A stretch of DNA of 64,000 nt from Bacillus sp. EB01 (GTDB lineage Bacteria; Bacillota; Bacilli; Bacillales; Cytobacillaceae), in contig NZ_HG964497.1 of assembly GCF_000613125.1 (NCBI RefSeq), forward strand, positions 4,574,850-4,638,849, given 5' to 3'. Under the pieces are notes generated by a model. It was not told the origin of the DNA. It saw only the letters and a program-made list of their open reading frames with translations, and searched no databases. Below are positions 45,194 to 53,276 of the stretch, piece after piece (position 1 is the first letter of the stretch; the number at the start of each line of letters is the position of its first letter). A program made the position numbers and the translations under genes.

Positions 45194-45221
45194 TAGACGG
45201 TTTGATTGAAAAAAGGTTCTG
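45194..45221 (-). promoter_or_regulatory. ECF-type promoter of the sigX-like operon
   Basis: Minus strand CAGAAC, 16-base spacer, CGTCTA, about 30 bases before the sigma start codon. Confidence 0.6.
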
Positions 45222-45492
45222 GTTTTTTAAAATTATTTCCTTTTTTATAAGAGAAATGGTAAAACTCTCTAACTCTCCTCATCAACCCTAGTTAAGCATA
45301 AGTACGTAACTTTGCGATTTGAAATAAACATCTTAAAAATTATCGTAACATAAAACTCCATACCAGCTTGAAAAAATTACCTTAAATTCAAAATATCCTC
45401 ATTTTCCTAATCGTTTGTTATCCAATTCATTTCTCAAACCAAAAAAGCACACGATAGGGGTTGCTCAATACCAATGTTTCTTTATTGAACCG

Positions 45493-45528
45493 TAAAAAAA
45501 AGACCCATCGGATATACCGATAGATCTT
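45493..45528 (-). terminator. Rho-independent terminator
   Basis: Stem AAGATCTATCGG / CCGATGGGTCTT on the minus strand followed by a T8 run; it terminates the 45593-46732 gene. Confidence 0.85.
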
Positions 45529-45592
45529 AATTTCTGCTTTAATCCAATAAGGGTATTCTCGTTGCGATCATTCTCTCTAAATATTAATTCCA

Positions 45593-46732
45593 TCAAAAAT
45601 ATCCTCTTGAAACCATATTTTGCTTAAGCTCTTGCAATTCAATTATCTGCTGTCTATTTTTCTCGACTTCCTTCACTGTACTGGTGTATTCTAGCTGTTC
45701 TTCAAAACTAGCGATTAAATCGCTGTAAATATCATTAATAATATGACAATAATCTTGGTAATGATTACGCATGAAAGTCTTAATACCACGCTTAAAGTCA
45801 CTTACAAGATTTCGATGGTTTGGCTCCAAACTAAAGTTTCCATTAGCGTCCGAATTAAGATCATAAAAACTAACGAACAGGTTATAAGGTAAGGACCGTA
45901 CTACTTGTCCTTCCTCAGCTGTGTATTCAACTACTGAGTCCGTATATGATTTATTATGGTTCCTATCCTCACCACTAGCTTTTGCTCCGTCATAACTGGA
46001 AACGATTAAACGCACCGCAGAAAACTCGCCTTTTTTTAATAAACCATCATCGCTGACTAATGCCGGTCTTGGGATTAATAAATATATTTCTTCTCCCTTC
46101 GTTACGCCCAGCACAAAGTTACTCATATCCCAATAGAATTCATCCTGCCAACTTTCATATCTTTTGTCATTGATAAACGGTAAGCCATTCAATTTTTGAA
46201 TGGATTGGTCTAGGTCCAATTGATTTGTATATGCCTCTAATCTTTTAACCACCGGTAATGATTTTATTTTATTCCTTCTAATAACCTCCTGTTTCGCCTC
46301 TATAATCTTGCTGCGATTAAATAAATAATAGATTGGATATATTATAGGAAACAGTAATAGGCAAGTTACGATAACAAACGGTCCTAATATCCATTTGGCG
46401 ACATATTCGCCTGCTTTTGTTTCAAACAAAAAGGTACTACATAGCCCTAATACAATTACTATTATTAGCGACATCAGAATAAGAGCGCACAGAACCATCA
46501 ACAATATAGAAAACAAGAACAGAATATATAATGGTGTGGCTTCTCCCTGGATTATACCCAAACGATCTAGCCAATCAATTAAGCCGATTTTGTCTACGAT
46601 TGGTAAAATCTTATTCCACTGGCTCACAAGAAATAAGGTAGCCACAATTCCAATTAGACCCGCTATTCCTGTTTCCTTACCTTGTTTGTAACCAAGTAGA
46701 CCATTTACAGCTACTAGAATGCCGCTCAACAT
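45593..46732 (-). CDS. Multi-pass membrane protein, unknown function
   Basis: 379 residues from the ATG at 46732 (AGGAGG, 9 bases). Helices lie at about 2-15, 23-36, 66-98 and 115-135. After them comes a 240-residue cytoplasmic-looking domain (DKRYESWQDEFYWDMSNFVLG ... NLFVSFYDLNSDANG) and a coiled-coil end (STVKEVEKNRQQIIELQELKQ). No family recognised; monocistronic with a strong terminator. Confidence 0.6.
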   Translation of the reverse strand: MLSGILVAVNGLLGYKQGKETGIAGLIGIVATLFLVSQWNKILPIVDKIGLIDWLDRLGIIQGEATPLYILFLFSILLMVLCALILMSLIIVIVLGLCSTFLFETKAGEYVAKWILGPFVIVTCLLLFPIIYPIYYLFNRSKIIEAKQEVIRRNKIKSLPVVKRLEAYTNQLDLDQSIQKLNGLPFINDKRYESWQDEFYWDMSNFVLGVTKGEEIYLLIPRPALVSDDGLLKKGEFSAVRLIVSSYDGAKASGEDRNHNKSYTDSVVEYTAEEGQVVRSLPYNLFVSFYDLNSDANGNFSLEPNHRNLVSDFKRGIKTFMRNHYQDYCHIINDIYSDLIASFEEQLEYTSTVKEVEKNRQQIIELQELKQNMVSRGYF

Positions 46733-46792
46733 AAAGGTGTTCCTCCTGATGTTCTTTATATTTACTTTTTTTCTTATGCAATAATCGTCCAA

Positions 46793-46825
46793 AAATAAAT
46801 AAAGTTAAGTACCGCGGCACTTAAC
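46793..46825 (-). terminator. Palindromic terminator
   Basis: GTTAAGTGCCGCGGTACTTAAC on the minus strand (one mismatch pair), then TTTATTTATTT; it terminates the zinc-ribbon gene. Confidence 0.7.
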
Positions 46826-46890
46826 CCTGACAGCAATAATTTAAAAATAACTACCGCTTTATTTAAAGAATTTGTTAAAAACAGCAATAC

Positions 46891-47151
46891 CTATATTCGA
46901 TTCATACTCCCTTTTTCTATTGCCTCTTTCATTTCTTTTGTTTTTTGCCACTGAACCAAAACATCATTTCCTTTACAGTTCGGACACAACACATACATTT
47001 CGTCTATCGTTATAAATTCATGACCACAGTTTTGACATTTAAACGGAAGATTCATCATTTTAGCAGCCAACTTTCCTCTTTTACGTATTTTTTGGTTCTT
47101 TCCCTGTGAAATTTTTAATGAGCTATATTGACGCCAAAGGTAATACCCCAC
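46891..47151 (-). CDS. Zinc-ribbon protein, paralogue of 6118-6654
   Basis: 86 residues from a GTG one base after the upstream stop codon; the start is weakly supported and a longer frame reaches 47256. FKCQNCGHEFITIDEMYVLC then PNC is the same zinc ribbon as in the protein at 6118-6654 (shared TIDEMYVLCP). A basic stretch (KNQKIRKRGKLAAK) precedes it. Probably cotranscribed with the 133-residue gene upstream. Confidence 0.6.
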   Translation of the reverse strand: MGYYLWRQYSSLKISQGKNQKIRKRGKLAAKMMNLPFKCQNCGHEFITIDEMYVLCPNCKGNDVLVQWQKTKEMKEAIEKGSMNRI

Positions 47152-47152
47152 A

Positions 47153-47554
47153 TTATGTGATTCTTTCTTTTTTGAGACCCTTTTCCCAAAACTCAATGTA
47201 ATGATTCCACACATTGAGGGATTCCCCCAGTAAAAATGGTTTAATATCATAGTCATTTGTTCGGAGCTGTAAGTCCTCCAATAATCCTGCTATCGCTCTT
47301 TTTACATATTCATTGCCATTGAGCAACAGCAGTTCTAGGGCATTAAATATTGCTGGGAACTCAAGCGTATTATTATCTTTAAAAATTTTGACAAGATACG
47401 TGGCGAAATCATCCAATTGAACATTTAAATATATGTTATCACTATATTTTTCTCCAAGCTCAGTGGCTAGGAACGCTGTCCACCGTTCATTGTACGAGGG
47501 ACAAGCCTTTAGTAGCAGTTCCATTACCTCAATTTTTTTAATTACTATTGACAT
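47153..47554 (-). CDS. Hypothetical protein (immunity-like, DUF7674-type pattern)
   Basis: 133 residues, GGAGG site. All-helical pattern: MELLLKACPSYNERWTAFL, then DDFATYLVKIFKDNNTLEF and GNEYVKRAIAGLLEDLQ. This resembles helical proteins often found beside toxin-immunity loci (DUF7674-like), an inference. In operon with the zinc-ribbon gene. Confidence 0.55.
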   Translation of the reverse strand: MSIVIKKIEVMELLLKACPSYNERWTAFLATELGEKYSDNIYLNVQLDDFATYLVKIFKDNNTLEFPAIFNALELLLLNGNEYVKRAIAGLLEDLQLRTNDYDIKPFLLGESLNVWNHYIEFWEKGLKKERIT

Positions 47555-47725
47555 TCTGAACCTCCTGATTAATTAGCCCATAAAGGCGGCATGTCTTAAA
47601 GCTAGTATCGTGTATTTAAAGTGCTAAATTTGACTCGAGCTCTCATTAAAAACCAATGGTTGAATGATCCTTTCGGAACTACTGAGGAAAAGGCTTTCTG
47701 TACCTCTATTGAACTATATTAACGT

Positions 47726-47761
47726 AAAATGCTCATGTCGTGAAAGACCTGAGCATTTTAT
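47726..47761. terminator. Hairpin terminator
   Basis: AAAATGCTCA / TGAGCATTTT, usable in both directions; it lies immediately left of a dispersed element. Confidence 0.7.
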
Positions 47762-47764
47762 CTG

Positions 47765-47850
47765 TTGATCAATATAAGCACCCGTTTGTTTACGTACATT
47801 TGTTCAAAAACTTATTACAGGAATGTTGCCCTGTTAATTGAATGAGGAAA
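47765..47850 (+). repeat. Dispersed intergenic element, rearranged (copy 13)
   Basis: ATATAAGCACCC, GTTTGTTTACGTACA, TTTGTTCAAAAAC, then GTTGCCCTGTTAATTGAA. Segments are in an altered order as in copy 5. It ends next to the stop of the frameshifted gene at 47852. Confidence 0.55.
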
Positions 47851-47851
47851 T

Positions 47852-48212
47852 TTATTTACCTAATCCATTGTTGATAAGATTAATTTCAAAATCCTCACAA
47901 ACAACGTAATATAGGATTCCATCAGAGTCATCTAAGATAATCATTAAGTCTTCGTCACCAATTTGCGATTCAATTTTATATTTGTTTCTTTCAGCATCTG
48001 TCGCAAATCTAGGTGTGCTGGATGACATAAAGGCATTCATTGGACAATTTATATGGAAAACCTCTTTAAAAATTAATTTCCAAATTATGATAATATGCCA
48101 AATTTGGGCTTCCTATTAGTTTTAAATTATCTCCATCAAACTCGGTAAATCTATATTCGTCAATTCCGAATTCATTTATTTTAATTTGAAGTTCGATAAG
48201 TTTATTGTCCAT
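47852..48212 (-). pseudogene. Frameshifted hypothetical (SUKH/immunity-like) gene
   Basis: ATG at 48212 behind AAAGGAGG reads MDNKLIELQIKINEFGIDEY ... YYHNLEIN, then hits a stop at a T5 run (about 48065-48069). Dropping one T continues FKEVFHINCPMNAFMSSSTP ... EDLMIILDDSDGILYYVV and ends NLINNGLGK at 47852, about 119 residues. The C-terminal pattern resembles small immunity-type proteins; the name is not certain. Third homopolymer indel in this window. Confidence 0.7.
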
Positions 48213-48241
48213 ATATCTATTCCTCCTTTTACAGTTAGTTT

Positions 48242-48329
48242 TGTTAAACTAACCTGCCCCGTTTGTTGAATAAAAAATTCAACAAAAAAGCGGCTATTCC
48301 TTCCTGAAACAACACACCCGTTGGGCTTA
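48242..48329 (+). repeat. Dispersed intergenic element (copy 14)
   Basis: TTAAACTAACCTGCCCC, GTTTGTTGAATAA, AATTCAACAAAAAAGCGG, ATTCCTTCCTGAAACAA, CACCCGTTGGG. It sits between the lipoprotein gene stop (48345) and the start of the gene at 48212. Confidence 0.85.
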
Positions 48330-48344
48330 GGATTTTGAAGAATT

Positions 48345-48716
48345 TTATTTAACATATAAAGGAATTGTTTCGGATTTTTCGTCCCATTTTATTATTGCCT
48401 CGATCTCTGAATGTTCCTTTGCATTAGTACAACCAATAGGTAGAGTAAAAACTCCGTCTTTCTCTAATGGAACAGCCCCCTCAGAATTTGAAAGGCTATA
48501 CTCTATGCTTTCTGGAAAAGATGTTTCTCCAATATATTTAATGTATCCAGTAGATTCACCACTAGGTTTTCCGCAATTTTCACCTGATTCTTTTACTTCA
48601 TATTGTACCTTCCAATTGTCACTTTCTCCTGTAAATATAAGAGTTTTTTGTGAGCAAGAAGATAATAATGCAATACATAATAATAAAATAAAAAAACCTA
48701 TTCTAGAAACAGCCAT
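48345..48716 (-). CDS. Small lipoprotein
   Basis: 123 residues with GAGGAGG. Signal peptide with lipobox LLSSC (cysteine about 21) places it on the outer face of the membrane. The mature part is a small beta-rich domain with two further cysteines (ENCGKPSG and IGCTNAKE). No family recognised; bracketed by dispersed elements. Confidence 0.65.
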   Translation of the reverse strand: MAVSRIGFFILLLCIALLSSCSQKTLIFTGESDNWKVQYEVKESGENCGKPSGESTGYIKYIGETSFPESIEYSLSNSEGAVPLEKDGVFTLPIGCTNAKEHSEIEAIIKWDEKSETIPLYVK

Positions 48717-48783
48717 TCTATCGTCCTCCTCTTTCCATTATTATACATCGCCACTTAAGTTTTTAGAATTTTTTATGTATGTT

Positions 48784-48872
48784 TATTAAACTAACCTGCC
48801 ACGTTTGTTTAATAAAGAATTCAACAAAAAGGGCAGTTAATCCTGCTGGATCACCGCACCCGTTTGTTTAGC
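48784..48872 (+). repeat. Dispersed intergenic element (copy 15)
   Basis: TTAAACTAACCTGCCAC, GTTTGTTTAATAAAG, AATTCAACAAAAAGGGCAG, AATCCTGCTGGATCA, GCACCCGTTTGTTTAG. It lies between divergent genes, so it follows no minus-strand gene. Confidence 0.88.
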
Positions 48873-48985
48873 GTTATGCTAATACAATAGGTCTATATTA
48901 GTTCCCCTAAAAATAAAATTTACAGTTACTAACTTTAATAAATCTGTTGATATTTGGAAACCATTCTATGGAGGAGGTGTCTTAG

Positions 48986-49780
48986 TTGAAAAGAACAACT
49001 GTTGGAATTATTTTTTTAACGGTCCTTTTTAGTACAGCTTTTGTATTCTTTAGCAATAAATCTAATATTAATGGTACATCTGTTAAAGCAAACGAACAAA
49101 CTGACTTTGAACAAAAACTACAAAGAAGCGTTGAAAAAGGGCTTCAAGAATTTGATGTTGTTCATCAAGTTATGCCTTGGTATTATGAAACAATGGTTAT
49201 ATTTAATATTCAAACGACAATAAATGGCAACGACGCTGATTCAAAAAAGTTCGCAGGACAAATAAAAAACAAAGTTGATAATATACTTCTCTCAGAGAAA
49301 ATAAAAACACATTACAAGCATTATTTCATAGCTATCTACAATGCAAATGGCGAAGACCTCGTTACTCGTTCCAAAGATGGTTCTTTTAAAATGGATATTA
49401 AAAATATCGGTACTATACAGACTGAAAAGTTGCCACAAGATTATACCCCAGACCAGGCACTTAAAAATGGAGATATATTAATGAAGGATAGAACCAAAAA
49501 GCAAAAGGAGAAAATTAAACAATTTAAACGGAATGTCATTGATGGAAAATCAGATTTTATACGATTTACTCAATTTACTTCCTCTGGTGCTGCTGTATTA
49601 ACAGAGTACCATTTTAACGGGCAGATGATTTATTATCGGTACGACAGTTCAAGAGATAAATCAGGACAATGGAGAAAAGGGGAATCTGACATTTTTGAAG
49701 ACTATTGTAAAGAACTTGTAACTGATTCGGAAATGTCATATATCACTCAATGTTATCAGAACGATACACTTGAGTTTTAA
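48986..49780 (+). CDS. Exported DUF4030/DUF4362-like protein
   Basis: 264 residues from a TTG behind GGAGGAGG. Signal/anchor helix (TVGIIFLTVLFSTAFVFF). The N-terminal half (QRSVEKGLQEFDVVHQVMPW ... HYKHYFIAIYNANG) resembles DUF4030. The C-terminal half (NGDILMKDRTKKQKEKIKQF ... FTSSGAAVLTEYHFNGQMIY, YRYDSSRDK) resembles DUF4362, two Bacillus families of unknown function, here joined. Followed by its own terminator. Confidence 0.7.
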   Translation: MKRTTVGIIFLTVLFSTAFVFFSNKSNINGTSVKANEQTDFEQKLQRSVEKGLQEFDVVHQVMPWYYETMVIFNIQTTINGNDADSKKFAGQIKNKVDNILLSEKIKTHYKHYFIAIYNANGEDLVTRSKDGSFKMDIKNIGTIQTEKLPQDYTPDQALKNGDILMKDRTKKQKEKIKQFKRNVIDGKSDFIRFTQFTSSGAAVLTEYHFNGQMIYYRYDSSRDKSGQWRKGESDIFEDYCKELVTDSEMSYITQCYQNDTLEF

Positions 49781-49806
49781 GCTATTTTCATATGGTATAC
49801 GGTCAC

Positions 49807-49842
49807 GACACTTGGAATCTATCCAGGTGTTTTTGTTTTTTT
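49807..49842 (+). terminator. Rho-independent terminator
   Basis: ACACTTGG / CCAGGTGT, then a T-rich run. Confidence 0.8.
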
Positions 49843-49851
49843 ACAATACCC

Positions 49852-49942
49852 TGTTAAACTATCCTGCCCCGTTTGTTTAATTTGGAATTCAACAAAAAGG
49901 CGGTCACTCCTTCCTTGATCACCGCACCCGTTATTTGAAGAA
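49852..49942 (+). repeat. Dispersed intergenic element (copy 16)
   Basis: GTTAAACTATCCTGCCCC, GTTTGTTTAATTTGG, AATTCAACAAAAAGGCGG, ACTCCTTCCTTGATCA, GCACCCGTTATTTGAAG. It lies between two plus-strand genes, in the same orientation as everywhere else. Confidence 0.88.
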
Positions 49943-50033
49943 GAACCGTCTTTGCTTTCAGGAATAATTCTTTCTACACATATTTTCTTCTAAAGAAGTA
50001 AAAAATATAAAAAATTACATAGAGGGATGTTAA

Positions 50034-50363
50034 TTGAAAAGGTTGCTAATCTGCTTATTCATAATCAGTTCTAATATTTCTTTTCTACAAAATTTTAATC
50101 ATACAACATATGCACAAAAACCTATTCCCCCATATGCTAAATGGGGTGAAATCGCCGTGCAAAAAACAAAAGAAAAGTATCCTCAAGCAAACGTTATTGA
50201 TTATCTTCATATTGGAAGAGACCAAGGGGAAAATACTTCAGTAGAACGGTTCAAATTATGGTTAAAACTAAACAACAAAGAATTAGGCGTATTTCTCAGT
50301 ATACTATTCGATAATAAAACGGAACAAATAATTGAGGTTAAATTCAGAGAAACAACACAGTAA
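50034..50363 (+). CDS. Secreted DUF3889-like protein
   Basis: 109 residues from a TTG. Signal peptide to about residue 28 (TTYAQKP). The mature domain PPYAKWGEIAVQKTKEKYPQ then VIDYLHIGRDQ and LGVFLSILFDN matches the DUF3889 family (YqzG-type) of Bacillus exported proteins, role unknown. Confidence 0.75.
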   Translation: MKRLLICLFIISSNISFLQNFNHTTYAQKPIPPYAKWGEIAVQKTKEKYPQANVIDYLHIGRDQGENTSVERFKLWLKLNNKELGVFLSILFDNKTEQIIEVKFRETTQ

Positions 50364-50377
50364 ATAACGAATTCCTT

Positions 50378-50458
50378 TTCAACTAACCTGCCGGTTGTTC
50401 AATAAGGAATTCAGTAAAAAAGGTGGTTAATCCTGCTCAATCAACGCACTTGTTAGAC
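50378..50458 (+). repeat. Dispersed intergenic element (copy 17)
   Basis: TTCAACTAACCTGCC, GGTTGTTCAATAAGG, AATTCAGTAAAAAAGGTGG, AATCCTGCTCAATCAA, GCACTTGTTAG. It supplies the stop codon of the tiny minus-strand frame at 50427-50519. Confidence 0.82.
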
Positions 50459-50519
50459 GATATGGAAGAAGGTCTGAAAGTTCTTTTTTAGCACTTTTAA
50501 ACCCTTTTTGTTCATTCAC
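50427..50519 (-). CDS. Possible tiny protein ending inside a dispersed element
   Basis: 30 residues from a GTG behind AAGGAGGGG (8-base spacing): MNEQKGFKSAKKELSDLLPY and a tail RLTSALIEQD encoded by the repeat itself. The strong site is the main support. It may be the 5' remnant of a larger gene cut by the element. Confidence 0.4.
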   Translation of the reverse strand: MNEQKGFKSAKKELSDLLPYRLTSALIEQD

Positions 50520-50621
50520 TACAATTTCCCCTCCTTAGGATATTAGTACGTCCATCCATTTATAAATTTCTACTTCATCTATCTTATTATCTTTCCATTA
50601 CTTACAGCTATTTAATGATCC

Positions 50622-50685
50622 TCTTAAACTCCCCTACCTGATAGCTTAATTTAATAAGGAATTTAACAAAAAGGTGCGGCATTTT
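50622..50685 (+). repeat. Dispersed intergenic element, partial (copy 18)
   Basis: CTTAAACTCCCCTACC, TTTAATAAGG, AATTTAACAAAAAGGTGCGG; the right end is lost. It lies upstream of the plus-strand gene at 50761. Confidence 0.65.
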
Positions 50686-50760
50686 ATTCTAACGGGAGGC
50701 TAATTTTAATCAGTATAATTTTTTCGGCTTTTGGAATAATAACAAAAAAGGAGGACAATA

Positions 50761-51195
50761 ATGAAGAAAATTCTAATCATTGCAATAGTGATTGTTTCTT
50801 TGACGGGATTTTATTATTCAGCCAATGCCGAGAAACCACAACAATATAGTGGGAAAGATACGACCCAGGTATTTGAGCATTATTTGTACTCACAATTCAA
50901 CTTTCAAATTAATAAGGCAGTAAACGATCATTATACAGAGGACATTAGGAATGTTCAGTATCCCCCTCCAACCCAAAAGAGAGTTATGTTGCAACAATCG
51001 GAAAAGGGAGGGGAATTAAGCCACCCTTATGTGGTTGAATTTACTGTAAAACCATATAGCGAAAAAGGAAAGTTGTTAGGTACAGATACAATCAAATTTG
51101 GCATATCAACCCTCGACTTTCAAGAACCAGGTGAAAATATGTCCGCTGTAAAGTATGAAATGATTGATTACAAACACTCAGAACCGAGGAAATAA
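50761..51195 (+). CDS. Secreted DUF3888-like protein
   Basis: 144 residues, GGAGG site, signal peptide (KKILIIAIVIVSLTGFYYSANA). The segment INKAVNDHYTEDIRNVQYPP and the beta strands after it (PYVVEFTVKPYSEKG, then TIKFGISTLDF) resemble DUF3888. The gene at 51867 has a similar C-terminal module (IDKAVSDYYSKYF). Function unknown; own terminator. Confidence 0.65.
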   Translation: MKKILIIAIVIVSLTGFYYSANAEKPQQYSGKDTTQVFEHYLYSQFNFQINKAVNDHYTEDIRNVQYPPPTQKRVMLQQSEKGGELSHPYVVEFTVKPYSEKGKLLGTDTIKFGISTLDFQEPGENMSAVKYEMIDYKHSEPRK

Positions 51196-51199
51196 AACC

Positions 51200-51232
51200 A
51201 AAGCCCTTCTCCTATTTTGGAGAGGGGCTTAT
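51200..51232 (+). terminator. Rho-independent terminator
   Basis: AAGCCC-TTCTCC / GGAGAG-GGGCTT, right after the stop codon. Confidence 0.75.
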
Positions 51233-51414
51233 CACTATAACAGTTCCACTTATAACGAGGGATTTGATTACTCCCCCATAGCGGATATGTGCTTTTTTTA
51301 ATTCAAATATTTCGGTATGCCCTATGCATAAATAATCCAACTTACCCCGTTAGGGCAAAATCTTCCTCATACTACCCTCTTAAAGGTACAGACTAATAAT
51401 ATGAGGTGAAGAAA

Positions 51415-51795
51415 GTGTCAATTATAAAAATATTTTTGTCCTTAGCTCTTTTAACGTATGCTCAACCCATTAAGTCATCTGCCCCCGAAATAATCAGCCT
51501 TTCTTCCAATTTCCCCAAAAAAGAAAACTGGGTTCAAATTCCGAATGGTACAAGGAGCATTACATTTGATGTACAAGCTAATAATACGGAAACCGTTTTG
51601 TTTTGGTTAATCCCAACGGGAACTGGTACCTGGAATCAGAGAAAGTTAATCGGTTACGATATAAAAACGGATGAAGAAGATAACACATTTACCTTAACTT
51701 GGAGCATTAATCGGTCATACCTTCACGATCATTTATATGTCCAAGCCATAGGAGAAGGTATTGAAAATGAAACACTTAACCTACATATGGAGTGA
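51415..51795 (+). CDS. Secreted small hypothetical protein
   Basis: 126 residues from the GTG at 51415 (GAGGTG site; another GTG three codons earlier). Signal peptide (SIIKIFLSLALLTYAQPIKS) then a small beta-sandwich-like domain (GTRSITFDVQANNTETVLFW). No family recognised. Confidence 0.55.
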   Translation: MSIIKIFLSLALLTYAQPIKSSAPEIISLSSNFPKKENWVQIPNGTRSITFDVQANNTETVLFWLIPTGTGTWNQRKLIGYDIKTDEEDNTFTLTWSINRSYLHDHLYVQAIGEGIENETLNLHME

Positions 51796-51801
51796 TTTTA
51801 T

Positions 51802-51866
51802 TGTTAAACTACCCTGCCCCTTTAGCTCAATAAGGGATTCATCAAAAAAGTGATGACCTAAACTTT
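51802..51866 (+). repeat. Dispersed intergenic element, partial (copy 19)
   Basis: GTTAAACTACCCTGCCCC, TTTAGCTCAATAAGG, GATTCATCAAAAAAGTGATG. It abuts the stop codon of the minus gene at 51867. Confidence 0.72.
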
Positions 51867-52685
51867 TTACTTGGATCGCTCTATTATTATGTCTTTCCAA
51901 TGCGGCGGAAGCTCATGTGTTTCAAGGTGTTCAAATTTCTTTAGTTTAATTTGACCTGGTTTGATGGTTGGTGAAATTTCAAAAATCAACCGGTCTTTTC
52001 CTACAGAAATATGTGGTCCAACTACTGGTGTAGTTTCTAATGTGATCAAAAAATGAAATGTACGGAAACCTCCAACTCTTTCTAAATTTACAATTTCAAC
52101 CTGGTAAGGATAGACCGATGGAGTTTCAGTAAAATATTTAGAATAATAATCGCTAACCGCTTTGTCAATTTCCGGACCCAATAAAAGCATCAATATATCG
52201 TTTACCATTAATTCTTTCGTATCTTCGGGTGGTTTTGTTCTTTCATATTTCCATCCTGTCAGCAGCCAATCAAAAATTGGAACCGATTGCAATCGAACTT
52301 TTTGGTTATTCCGGGTAAGGATGACATCACCATCTGCCAGAGTGCAAAAAGTTGATTGGTTTTGAACATGGCAATTGTATGCAGGTTCTATTATTGCAAC
52401 ATCACCATTTTTCATTTTTACTTTTAGTAAGGCGATTGGTGTCATTTTATTAACTAATTCCGTTGGTTCTTTTACATTATCTGCGGTGTTTACCCAATCA
52501 ACAACCTTCCTGATGACGAACTCTTCAATACCATCTTTTTCACTAAAATTACGCGAGCCCCCAGATAACCGGCTTATTTGAAGAGAAGCAACGTCATCTG
52601 ATTTTATTAGGGTATTTGCATTTGCCTGAAGATTGGGGAGAAAACTCCCAGTAACCACTAGGATTAATATTAATAACTTCTTCAT
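51867..52685 (-). CDS. Secreted protein with DUF3888-like C-terminus, paralogue of 10447-11214
   Basis: 272 residues; signal peptide (KKLLILILVVTGSFLPNLQANA). The N-terminal 150 residues share blocks with the protein at 10447-11214 (DGIEEFVIRKVVDWVN, IIEPAYNC, FDWLLTGWK). The C-terminal part (EIDKAVSDYYSKYFTETPSV, YPYQVEIVNLERVGG, PVVGPHISVGKDRLIF) resembles DUF3888. Role unknown, exported. Confidence 0.7.
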   Translation of the reverse strand: MKKLLILILVVTGSFLPNLQANANTLIKSDDVASLQISRLSGGSRNFSEKDGIEEFVIRKVVDWVNTADNVKEPTELVNKMTPIALLKVKMKNGDVAIIEPAYNCHVQNQSTFCTLADGDVILTRNNQKVRLQSVPIFDWLLTGWKYERTKPPEDTKELMVNDILMLLLGPEIDKAVSDYYSKYFTETPSVYPYQVEIVNLERVGGFRTFHFLITLETTPVVGPHISVGKDRLIFEISPTIKPGQIKLKKFEHLETHELPPHWKDIIIERSK

Positions 52686-52895
52686 CCATAACTCACCACC
52701 TTACAGTGTCAAAAATAGTTTTATTATTTTTCCTCAAACAACAATATTAATGATTGACACTTTTTTGTAATAAAACAAAAAAGCACCTCTGAGGTACCGT
52801 GCTGAAGGTTTAACAAACTATTGAACCGGACGTAAATTTTTATAATATTTCACCGACTGGATATTCTTTAATCAATTCAATTCCTATTACCCTAA

Positions 52896-52927
52896 AAAAA
52901 TCCCCTCCTAATTGGAAGGGATTTTTC
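52896..52927. terminator. Hairpin terminator
   Basis: AAAATCCCCTCC / GGAAGGGATTTT, 3' of the minus-strand gene at 52944. Confidence 0.7.
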
Positions 52928-52943
52928 TTAATGCCAATTGATA

Positions 52944-53276
52944 TTAACTGCAGCCGCCAATAATCCATTTACGGAACTGTGGTACAGAGGTAAAAGCCCT
53001 CACTACCTCATTCTTGCCCAGTACATATATCTCCTTATCAAGATGGTTTAATTTAATGTCAAATTGTTTCGTTTTGGTGCGCATCTTTATTTCGCATGAT
53101 GATTCATAGGTAAAGTGGATTGAAAGATGATGCTGAAGTTTTTCGATTTCCATCCGTAGCTGGGCAGATATAACTGTTTTTGATTTTTGTTTGCATATTA
53201 TTTTTAATCGATCCATATTTTTAATCTGTCTATAATATGGAAATTTTAAACATTTGAATTTTAGGCTCGACTTCAT
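52944..53276 (-). CDS. Small protein coupled to the XRE regulator
   Basis: 110 residues whose ATG overlaps the XRE stop (ATGA), so expression is coupled. It is basic and alpha/beta (LKFKCLKFPYYRQIKN ... RKWIIGGCS). Not recognised. It could be the toxin or effector half of a two-gene control module, or an accessory of the transposition genes to the right; position only. Confidence 0.5.
   Translation of the reverse strand: MKSSLKFKCLKFPYYRQIKNMDRLKIICKQKSKTVISAQLRMEIEKLQHHLSIHFTYESSCEIKMRTKTKQFDIKLNHLDKEIYVLGKNEVVRAFTSVPQFRKWIIGGCS

Larger units (their letters stand above)
45166..45592. other. Intergenic region with ECF promoter and terminator
   Basis: Holds the ECF-type promoter (45194-45221), AT-rich sequence without a gene, and the terminator of the next minus-strand gene's neighbour (45493-45528). 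Confidence 0.55.
50364..50760. other. Region with two dispersed elements and a tiny minus-strand gene
   Basis: Contains copies 17 and 18 of the element and a possible 30-residue gene (50427-50519). Otherwise nothing. Confidence 0.55.
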
